Source: Parageobacillus caldoxylosilyticus NBRC 107762 (lineage in GTDB: Bacteria > Bacillota > Bacilli > Bacillales > Anoxybacillaceae). From it: DNA of 59,504 nt. The notes under the pieces are model-generated. The model was not told where the DNA came from, did no database searches, and worked only from the letters and a program-made list of their open reading frames with translations. A program made the position numbers and the translations under genes. Positions within the stretch are counted from its first letter, which is position 1. Every line of letters begins with the position of its first letter. This document shows positions 1 to 6,053 of the stretch, in pieces. The stretch covers positions 1-59,504 of the forward strand of contig NZ_BAWO01000033.1 of NCBI RefSeq assembly GCF_000632715.1. The letters run 5' to 3'.

Positions 1-1143
1 AAAATGATGGGTGAAGCGATTGAATCGTTTGTCCGTGTCGTGCCGCTGTCTTAGTTGAATGTTTTCGATGACGACGACACCGACATTTTCTTGCATCAGC
101 CAGTCATACACGTCTCGTACGGTTTCACCAACGATGTTGTTTCGTTTATTCGCCCGCACATATTCGAGTTCATGGCAGTAAAACACCTTTGATTGAAGAA
201 AGTTTCCCTGTTTCGAAACAATGCTTACGGCAATACGGTCAATGTTGATGTCAATACCAGCGATTCGTTCCGCTTGAATCGGTTCATCGTAGGTAAGTTC
301 CCTGCCATATACCTCTTCTTCATAGACGAGATGGACATAATATTCCCCGTTTTTGCGTTTGATTTCGACAGTGTATGGTTGATATTCCATGATCGGCTTG
401 CCTTTTGCATTCACTCCGACTTGTTCTCCCATGACGAGATCGATGATTTCCTCTTCATATTTTTCAGGAACGGACACAGGGAATCGTAAACGGGGAGCGT
501 GCTTCCCTTCTTGTTGTCCAAGTGGATTCGCAATTTCCACATAACATTCATCAGTGTGATCGTCATACACTAGGCGAATATTTAAATTTCCTTTTTTGCT
601 TTTATCGCCTCTGGCATACAACTGATTCGAGCGCACATCTTTCCATTCTTCGTTCGTGATTTTTCCTTTCAAGCGCTTATAAAAGTTCTGTTTCCCGCCA
701 AAAATCACACGTGGAATCGTTCCTTGGCCGAGATGGTGCTTTAGCTCGGCTTCTTTCGCTTTGAGCTTTTCTAACCGTTGGTGCAATCCACCTAGACATG
801 TTGGAAGATCGACTTTTTTCGGTGTTTTTCTTCCATGTTGATACTCATCGATTTTCTTTTCAGTTTTTTCGATTTTCACCTGCACATCCTCTAGGCGCAT
901 TGGAAGCAGCTCACGTTGAGAGGAAATCAGCGATTGAACAAGCAGGACCGCATCTTCGGCAAACCTTTTGTTGAGCCGAAATTGGTGTGGAAGGTGCTTG
1001 ATGATGTCTTTTGCGTTCCATCCCTCCAGCAAACGGTTGAACGCGTATCGCTTCGCGGAACAAAAGACGCGCATCAGCTCATCTAATGAGCGAAGCTGTG
1101 ATTCATCATGAGAAACGATTTTCATCACCCGAACCGTTTTCAT
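1..1143 (-). CDS. TnpB-like RuvC nuclease of an IS200/IS605-type element, C-terminus off window
   Basis: The reading frame is open without a stop from the ATG at 1143 to the left edge, giving 381 codons. Residues that fit a RuvC fold are visible: Asp in GIDIN at about residue 298 and Glu in VVVIEN at about residue 360; the third acidic residue would lie beyond the window. The long charged N-terminal half (KIEKTEKKIDEY) fits a coiled coil. A purine-rich AAGG sits 7 nt before the ATG. In this family the protein is an RNA-guided DNA nuclease that helps retain the transposon. It differs from the other two TnpB copies in the window. No tnpA is seen beside it. An IscB-like or other OrfB relative cannot be excluded. 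Confidence 0.8.
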   Translation of the reverse strand, partial: MKTVRVMKIVSHDESQLRSLDELMRVFCSAKRYAFNRLLEGWNAKDIIKHLPHQFRLNKRFAEDAVLLVQSLISSQRELLPMRLEDVQVKIEKTEKKIDEYQHGRKTPKKVDLPTCLGGLHQRLEKLKAKEAELKHHLGQGTIPRVIFGGKQNFYKRLKGKITNEEWKDVRSNQLYARGDKSKKGNLNIRLVYDDHTDECYVEIANPLGQQEGKHAPRLRFPVSVPEKYEEEIIDLVMGEQVGVNAKGKPIMEYQPYTVEIKRKNGEYYVHLVYEEEVYGRELTYDEPIQAERIAGIDINIDRIAVSIVSKQGNFLQSKVFYCHELEYVRANKRNNIVGETVRDVYDWLMQENVGVVVIENIQLRQRHDTDKRFNRFTHHF

Positions 1144-1461
1144 CCCCTTGCCTTCCCCCTATGTTTGAATCCTTCAGAACATATATTCGCCAATTCTTCT
1201 TCATTTCCTTTTTACATGAGGAAGGGAGAGATGATTTTTTATCCTAAGACAGAAGACGATGGAAAAGATGGAGAACATCCACCTCTCCACGTCCAATAAC
1301 AGGAGATATTTACATGATTTCATATTTATAGATGTTTATCTAACTGCTTATACCTCCGGTTCCTTGTTAGCTTATGCCGTTTTCTGCTTTATTAACCGCT
1401 TCTTACGCTATACATACTTTTGTTTCGCTTAATCCACTCTACTTATAGGAGGTGCCGAATC
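1144..1461. other. Intergenic stretch between the tnpB-like gene and ybxH
   Basis: This 318-bp stretch probably holds the left end of the element whose tnpB-like gene starts at 1143, but I could not define a clean terminal hairpin. Its right part carries the probable promoter of ybxH-csgA. I see no convincing gene in it. Confidence 0.5.
1389..1419 (+). promoter_or_regulatory. Candidate sigma-G promoter of ybxH-csgA
   Basis: TTATTA (1389-1394), an 18-nt spacer and CATACTT (1413-1419) resemble the forespore sigma-G pattern TGMATA-N18-CATACTA. The -10 fits well and the -35 only partly. csgA is a sigma-G gene in B. subtilis, which supports the assignment. Confidence 0.45.
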
Positions 1462-1647
1462 ATGAAAAATCTGCCCGATTTTAGGCAATTAACAGACCGG
1501 CTTATTAATGAGCCGTCTGACGAACCAATGTTAGTGATTAAAACGAATTTGGATCCGAAACAAGCGACAGAAGAAAATCCTTATGCGCAAGGGAAGAAAA
1601 ACGTTAGCAAAACGTTCGAAGCGTTTTTTAAAGGGGAGGAAGCATAA
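1462..1647 (+). CDS. ybxH: YbxH-like small spore-associated protein
   Basis: A 61-residue acidic protein beginning MKNLPDFRQLTDRL. The start was chosen because an AGGAGGTG ribosome binding site lies 6 nt before the ATG at 1462; the longer frame upstream has none. Its stop overlaps the csgA start (TAATG), so the two genes should be translationally coupled. In B. subtilis ybxH is the neighbour of csgA, and the size and the DFRQLT and ENPYA segments fit that family as I remember it. The function is unknown. Co-transcription with a sigma-G gene suggests a forespore role, which is inference. Confidence 0.7.
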   Translation: MKNLPDFRQLTDRLINEPSDEPMLVIKTNLDPKQATEENPYAQGKKNVSKTFEAFFKGEEA

Positions 1648-1901
1648 TGGAGAAGACGCTGGCGTATTTAAGGGAAATTTTATCCAACTATCTGGAATAT
1701 CACGATGACACCCCTCGACGCATTTATAAAAAGCTGCTAAGCAAGCCGTATAAAAGCGAAGGGGAATTTGTACGTGACCTGTCACAAGAAGAAACCGCAT
1801 TTTTAGACCGCATTTTGCCTCATGAAATTCGCTATGCGATGGATGAGCGAGATTTTGAACGGGTATATCAGCTAAATGAAGTGTATGAACTGCTAATTTA
1901 A
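1647..1901 (+). CDS. csgA: CsgA, sigma-G-dependent spore protein
   Basis: An 84-residue protein beginning MEKTLAYLRE and ending in the family's conserved LNEVYELL tail. Length and the motifs YLRE-LSN, EGEFVRDL and LNEVYELL match B. subtilis CsgA, a small sporulation-specific protein made in the forespore under sigma-G. The molecular role is not established. It has no separate promoter and overlaps ybxH by one base. Its stop codon lies within a TTTAA that also marks the left border of a decayed IS605-type element, so the native terminator may have been displaced. Confidence 0.88.
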   Translation: MEKTLAYLREILSNYLEYHDDTPRRIYKKLLSKPYKSEGEFVRDLSQEETAFLDRILPHEIRYAMDERDFERVYQLNEVYELLI

Positions 1902-3405
1902 CGTTTTTCCCGAGAAGTCTCCTTCCTCTAAACGAGAGTGAAGGAGGGAGATGAATCGGGAAGTTTTTGATTCTCAAAAAACGAACATATGTGCTATAAT
2001 TAAACCATCCATCAAACAAAGAAAAAAGGAAATGCTCATGCTTCGTGGCCAAAAAGTGTTCTTCCGGGCATCAAAAGCGGATTTAGATCGATTGTACGCC
2101 TGCAATCGCGAATCTGCCCGTGTTTGGAATGAATGCCTCCGCTTAGCCAAAGAGCACTTCCTCCAACATGGATGATGGATCACCAAAAACGAACTGCAAA
2201 AACAAACGAAAAGAAAGTTCCATCTCCACAGCTAAACGATTCAAGCAGTCTGCCACAAATATCTCTTCGCAAGACAAGCTGCACACCAAGCGATCCAACA
2301 AGGACATCCTGCTCGTTATCCCTACAAGAAAAAGAAGTACTTCCCAACGAAATGGGCGAAAGACGGTTTCAAGGTTTACGAAAACGGAAAAATCGAACTG
2401 TCGATGGGCATTCATCACGGAAAACGGGAAAAGCCGATCGTCGTGTATGCGTCGCATATGCCAAAGGGAACGATCAAAGAAATCGAATGCTGCTGGGATC
2501 AAGGTCTTTATTTGGCTGTGACGTATGAAGATGGGCAAAAAGCAACAGCGTACAAACCGGGTTCCTCCATCGGAGTTGATCTTGGAGAAATACATACCAT
2601 CGGCGCGTTTTGCGAAAACGGACAAGCCCTCCTCATCACGGGAAGAAAAATACGCTCCCTTCACCGGCTGCGGAATAAAAAACTGGCGGATATCCAGCGG
2701 CGTCAATCCAAATGTCAAAAAGGATCCCGTCAATGGAAAAAGTATGAGCGGGCGACACAATACGTGTTATCCAAATCCGAAAGACAGCTGGGGGATGCGC
2801 TCCATAAAATGACCAAACAATTTGTCGACTGGTGACTGGTGTTTGAAGCAATCCGCCTCCGATGTGTATATCGAAAACGTTGAAGGGGTGCAGCGCAACA
2901 CGAGAAAGAAAAGCGGACAAGCCGCAAACAAGCGCAAAGACTCTCGAATTGGTCATTCGGGAAAGTGAAGAAGTATCTTAATTATAAGCTGGCCCAACAC
3001 GGCATTCGCTTGCATGAAATCGAGGAATCGTATACAAGCAGACATGTCCTGTCTGCCAAAAGAGAAAAAAAGCATCTTCCCGCCTGTTTGTGTGCCGGTG
3101 TGGGTATGAGGAGCATCGTGACGTTCACGGCGTGAGAAATATCTTAAACAAAGCGCTGCACGGCGCCTTCAAACACTGGAACGTACAAATGAATCTGACG
3201 TATCTACGGATTGCGTAAGCAAGAAGTAGTAGAAGGGTTGGACCGCCCCATCGGTGTGATGCCGATGTTTTACTTGACCCATCCAGAAGACTTCCGATGA
3301 ATTCATCGAGTAGAAGGAAACCGCCTTCTTCTGCGCAGAAGCTTCTTCGATGGAAATGGTAAGAAACTCCCACCTCTTCATGGGATGAAGGTGGGAGAGG
3401 TTCAT
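1902..3405 (+). mobile_element. Decayed IS605/IS1341-type element carrying only a tnpB pseudogene
   Basis: The element begins just after TTTAA (1897-1901), a target motif reported for Geobacillus IS605-type elements. A long imperfect hairpin at 1909-1955 (CCCGA/TCGGG outer, CTCCTTC/GAAGGAG inner) fits a left end. A strong hairpin at 3367-3397 (arms CTCCCACCT and AGGTGGGAG plus TTCAT/ATGAA) fits the right end. The right border, after TTCAT at 3401-3405, is less certain. The stretch 3219-3366 between the tnpB stop and the end hairpin is where the guide (omega) RNA scaffold lies in such elements. There is no tnpA, so movement would need help in trans. Confidence 0.75.
2038..3218 (+). pseudogene. 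tnpB pseudogene (RNA-guided nuclease), two stops and three frameshifts
   Basis: A TnpB protein can be traced from MLRGQKVFFRAS to the final TYLRIA before the TAA at 3216-3218. In-frame stops occur at 2173-2175 (TGA) and 2233-2235 (TAA). A 7-bp tandem duplication at 2828-2841 shifts the frame. Further shifts fall near 2940 and near 3043, the latter a lost base in the first zinc-finger cysteine region (SRTCPVC). RuvC residues are still readable: Asp in GVDLGE, Glu in VYIENV and Asp in EHRDVHG. An extended -10 (TGCTATAAT) at 1989-1997 precedes it. No working nuclease can be made. Confidence 0.88.
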
Positions 3406-3441
3406 AAAGCAAACTCCTTTGGGCTGGTGCGGAGGAGTTGA

Positions 3442-3789
3442 TTATTTTTTAAAGGCGCTAATTAATCCTTTCAGCATTCCGTTCACTTGGTTGACGGTGT
3501 TGATCATTTGTCCCATCGTGTTCATCATTTTATTGATATCGTACGTGCCGTCTGAATTTTTAAACTGTGCCATTAATGATTGAATACCAGGCGCCGGCCC
3601 TGTCAACACCGGGCGGGGTTTTGGGTATGGCGTTGGATACGAAGTGGCAGCGGGATGCCCTTGGTGCACGCCAGGCCAATGAGTTGGCAGCATTGAAGCA
3701 TAAGAATATGGATGATACGGATGCCATACATGTGGATACGGCATAGGAGCAGAAAACGGTGCAGAAAACGGACGCGGATACCGATACAT
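3442..3789 (-). CDS. yppG: YppG-like spore coat protein
   Basis: A 115-residue protein. The first 70 residues are rich in Pro, Tyr, His and Trp (MYRYPRPFSAPFSAPMPYPH) and look disordered and coat-like. The last 45 residues form an amphipathic helical part (LMAQFKNSDGTYDINKMMNT) shared with B. subtilis YppG, a spore coat protein. GGGAGGGG precedes the ATG. A sigma-K-type promoter lies just upstream. The position beside yppF, yppE, yppD and recU matches the B. subtilis order. Exact location in the spore coat is inferred from the family only. Confidence 0.8.
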   Translation of the reverse strand: MYRYPRPFSAPFSAPMPYPHVWHPYHPYSYASMLPTHWPGVHQGHPAATSYPTPYPKPRPVLTGPAPGIQSLMAQFKNSDGTYDINKMMNTMGQMINTVNQVNGMLKGLISAFKK

Positions 3790-3820
3790 ATGCTTCCCCT
3801 CCCAATTTCTAGGCTGTCAT

Positions 3821-3848
3821 CAGTATATGTACAAAAGCGGAAAAACGT
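3821..3848 (-). promoter_or_regulatory. Candidate sigma-K promoter of yppG
   Basis: On the minus strand AC (3848-3847), a 17-nt spacer and CATATACTG (3829-3821) resemble the mother-cell sigma-K pattern AC-N17-CATANNNTA. The final A of the -10 is not matched. Known coat-gene control by sigma-K supports it. Confidence 0.4.
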
Positions 3849-3917
3849 GAGCAGGGACATGTCAGCAATTGTCGGAAGTTTTAATTTTCCGAATTTATAG
3901 TTCTTCTATATTTTTCA

Positions 3918-3926
3918 TGGTACTAT
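3918..3926 (+). promoter_or_regulatory. Candidate sigma-A promoter of yppF
   Basis: TGGTACTAT is an extended -10 (TG-N-TACTAT) 28 bp before the yppF start; no good -35 was seen. Confidence 0.35.
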
Positions 3927-3954
3927 TAATAAAAAGGTGAAGGGGGAAAGCAGG

Positions 3955-4155
3955 ATGAACATGGCGGAATTAAAAAACAAATTTATTGCTGTAAAAAACT
4001 ACGAACCGGCGGATGTGAATGAATTGCTTGATTTCGCCCGCCACATGTATTTACGCGGGGAAATCACCATCGCCGAATACCGCGACCTTTCCCGCGAACT
4101 AGAACTTGCCGGTGCTTATAAACCGGACTATAAAAACGAGTATGCAGGCTTATAA
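3955..4155 (+). CDS. yppF: YppF-like small protein
   Basis: A 66-residue protein, MNMAELKNKFIAVKNYEP, with the conserved segment FARHMYLRGEITIAEYRDLSRELE typical of the YppF family. The ATG at 3955 was preferred over a GTG at 3937 because AAGGGGG lies at good spacing. It stands alone between a -10-like site and a terminator at 4157. Gene position next to yppG and yppE agrees with B. subtilis. The function is unknown. The protein looks soluble and helical, without a signal or membrane segment. Confidence 0.75.
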   Translation: MNMAELKNKFIAVKNYEPADVNELLDFARHMYLRGEITIAEYRDLSRELELAGAYKPDYKNEYAGL

Positions 4156-4156
4156 T

Positions 4157-4182
4157 AGAGGGCACTTTTCCCCTCTTTTTTT
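4157..4182 (+). terminator. Intrinsic terminator of yppF
   Basis: The stem AGAGGG/CCCTCT is followed by a run of T, two bases after the yppF stop. Confidence 0.8.
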
Positions 4183-4212
4183 GCATATTTCGCCGTTGCT
4201 TACCCCAAAGTA
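4182..4212 (+). promoter_or_regulatory. Candidate sigma-G promoter of the 56-residue gene
   Basis: TGCATA (4182-4187), an 18-nt spacer and CAAAGTA (4206-4212) resemble sigma-G promoters. The -35 is identical to that before ypzI at 59239. The start point would fall very close to the ribosome binding site, which lowers confidence. Confidence 0.4.
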
Positions 4213-4232
4213 ATACCAAGGGGGTGTTTGTC

Positions 4233-4403
4233 ATGGGTCGAGGCGTGCATTTTCAACATAAGTTAAAAGGCCATGACCACGAAAAACCGAAGCATGGAAA
4301 CAATGTTCCACCGAAACATACGGAACGCGTCGAATACGAAATTAACACCGTTGCCACGGAAAACAACGGTCCTGTTTCCGTAAAAGTGGAAAAAGACTTA
4401 TGA
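4233..4403 (+). CDS. Uncharacterised 56-residue His/Lys-rich protein, possible spore protein
   Basis: A short frame (MGRGVHFQHKLKGHDHEKPK at the N-terminus, VSVKVEKDL at the C-terminus) with an excellent ribosome binding site, AAGGGGGTG, 6 nt before the ATG. The first 30 residues are rich in His, Lys and Gly; the rest alternates acidic and hydrophobic residues and could form beta strands. There is no membrane segment. It is bounded by a terminator upstream and another directly after its stop, so it is a stand-alone unit. A sigma-G-like promoter precedes it. I do not recognise the family. A small forespore protein is a guess from size, charge and promoter. Confidence 0.65.
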   Translation: MGRGVHFQHKLKGHDHEKPKHGNNVPPKHTERVEYEINTVATENNGPVSVKVEKDL

Positions 4404-4408
4404 CAATA

Positions 4409-4438
4409 AAAGCTGTCTTCTTTAGGAGACAGCTTTTT
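4409..4438. terminator. Bidirectional terminator between the 56-residue gene and yppE
   Basis: The stem AAAGCTGTCT/AGACAGCTTT has A and T runs on both sides and can serve both converging genes. Confidence 0.85.
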
Positions 4439-4444
4439 CACTCA

Positions 4445-4819
4445 TTATTGCCCATTGCAGAGCTCTTGTTCCAAACGCTCCAATACGAGCGACAGCGTAT
4501 ATTCAACCGACCGGCAAAACTGCTTGATGCGCCGCTCAGAAACGGATGGGTAAAATGCTTCCACACTTATTTTTTCGATATTTTCCCCCACCGTTTCGAT
4601 TTGAATCTCATGAATATGCTTCGGCTGCGCTTTTTTCACCCATGAGATGGCTATTTGTTTCCATTCATCCAACAATTGTTTTACTTGATCGGCAAACGGC
4701 TTCACCTCTGCAAAAAAGTCAGGCTCCCGTTTCCGCTCATGAGCCTGCCGGGAAATTGCTAGTATTTTTTGATTATAATCCAACAACTGTTCTGTCAACA
4801 CTTTTAATTGTCTTTCCAC
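4445..4819 (-). CDS. yppE: YppE-like protein
   Basis: A protein of about 124 residues, mainly alpha-helical (ERQLKVLTEQLLDYNQKIL), with no signal or membrane segment. A GTG start at 4819 is chosen because GGAGG lies 8 nt upstream; the ATG at 4825 directly abuts that site, which would be too close. Family members have a known helical-bundle fold but no defined function. It converges on the preceding 56-residue gene and is followed in the same direction by nothing but the shared terminator. Confidence 0.7.
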   Translation of the reverse strand: MERQLKVLTEQLLDYNQKILAISRQAHERKREPDFFAEVKPFADQVKQLLDEWKQIAISWVKKAQPKHIHEIQIETVGENIEKISVEAFYPSVSERRIKQFCRSVEYTLSLVLERLEQELCNGQ

Positions 4820-4881
4820 GTCCATCTCCTCCAAACGCATACTTTCACTATACCATACCATTTGCGCCTGTAGGAAACAAA

Positions 4882-5130
4882 TTACACAAAGTACAATTTC
4901 GAGGAAAGCGGAAGTCCCGGTTCCCGCTCCACATCAGCACGATGCAGCTGGCGCTCGACATTGGTCAGCTGTTCCTGCAGTTGGTCAAGCTGTATTTTAT
5001 TTTGTTCGTAGCGTTCCTCAAGCACTTCGGCAATCACTTTTTCCATTTTCTCATCTACCTGCTGGATCAATTGAAAAATTTCCTGCAGCTCTCTTTCCAC
5101 TTCCTCTTTTTTGACGAACCGCTTGCTCAT
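4882..5130 (-). CDS. yppD: YppD-like coiled-coil protein
   Basis: An 82-residue protein starting MSKRFVKKEEVERELQEIF, strongly charged and heptad-rich up to about residue 70, so probably a coiled coil. GGGGGAG lies upstream of the ATG at 5130. The assignment to yppD rests on position between yppE and recU and on size more than on sequence recall. It may be co-transcribed with yppE, 62 bp downstream. No function can be stated. Confidence 0.6.
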   Translation of the reverse strand: MSKRFVKKEEVERELQEIFQLIQQVDEKMEKVIAEVLEERYEQNKIQLDQLQEQLTNVERQLHRADVEREPGLPLSSKLYFV

Positions 5131-5371
5131 TTCTTGTCTCCCCCATTCTTCATGCATGATGATAATCAATTCGCGATGGAACGCTGGCTCCCTGCCTATG
5201 TGACAAAACTAGAATTATTTCGGCAAAGAAAGTAGCAAACATCATAACTTCGAACAAATTCGACATATCCGTATTGCAGTATACGGTCAAGAAAAACAAT
5301 GATTTGCGTAATCTTGTATGTAGTGAGATAATTTCAATATTTCTTGAATCCCCCCTTTTTTCGCTCTCCTG

Positions 5372-5380
5372 TGGTATAAT
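5372..5380 (+). promoter_or_regulatory. Promoter of recU-ponA
   Basis: TGGTATAAT is a perfect extended -10, 28 bp before the recU start. No good -35 at 17 bp was seen. Confidence 0.6.
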
Positions 5381-5408
5381 AAAAAACATTCAAAGGAGAT
5401 GAGGGTGG

Positions 5409-6014
5409 ATGGCATTCAAATATCCCGGCGGAAGGATATACAGGACAAACGAAACCAATCAATCCGTCCGTCCATTTCAAGCCCATTACGGAAATCGGGG
5501 GATGACTCTCGAAGAAGATTTGAACGCGACGAATGAATATTACCGTGAACAAGGGATCGCTGTCATTCATAAAAAGCCGACACCAATACAAATCGTCCGT
5601 GTCGACTATCCAAAACGAAGCGCCGCCGTGATCAAAGAAGCATATTTTAAACAAGCTTCCACCACCGACTACAACGGCGTTTACCGCGGCAAATATATTG
5701 ACTTTGAAGCAAAAGAAACGAAAAATAAAACATCATTTCCATTAAAAAATTTTCATGAACACCAAATTCACCACATGGAGCAAGTGATGCGGCATGGCGG
5801 AATTTGCTTTGTTATTTTGCGGTTTACCACACTGAATGAAGTGTATCTTCTCGATGCACATCATTTAATTGCTTACTGGCAAAAACAGCAGGCGGGCGGA
5901 AGAAAATCGATTCCGAAACGAGACATCGAACAGCACGGTCACTACATTGCACTTGGCTACCAACCGAGAATTGATTATATTAGTGTAGTAGAAAAAGTTT
6001 ACTTTTCTCATTGA
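5409..6014 (+). CDS. recU: RecU Holliday junction resolvase
   Basis: A 201-residue protein of normal length. RecU cuts four-way DNA junctions during recombination and repair and helps chromosome segregation. The PD-(D/E)XK-type active site is visible: Asp87 in TTDYNG, Glu100 and Lys102 in DFEAKETK. The basic N-terminal region (KYPGGRIYR) is conserved in the family and contacts DNA. The ATG follows AAAGGAGATGAGGG. It forms an operon with ponA, 39 bp downstream, as in B. subtilis. Confidence 0.95.
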   Translation: MAFKYPGGRIYRTNETNQSVRPFQAHYGNRGMTLEEDLNATNEYYREQGIAVIHKKPTPIQIVRVDYPKRSAAVIKEAYFKQASTTDYNGVYRGKYIDFEAKETKNKTSFPLKNFHEHQIHHMEQVMRHGGICFVILRFTTLNEVYLLDAHHLIAYWQKQQAGGRKSIPKRDIEQHGHYIALGYQPRIDYISVVEKVYFSH

Positions 6015-6053
6015 TGAACCGATGCAAAATTCTAAGAAAGGCAGGATTCGCTT

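Noticed and set aside
4546-5235. A 229-codon plus-strand frame over yppE and yppD
   Set aside because: It lies antisense to two genes with ribosome binding sites and family matches, has none itself, and its product is a low-quality aromatic-rich sequence.
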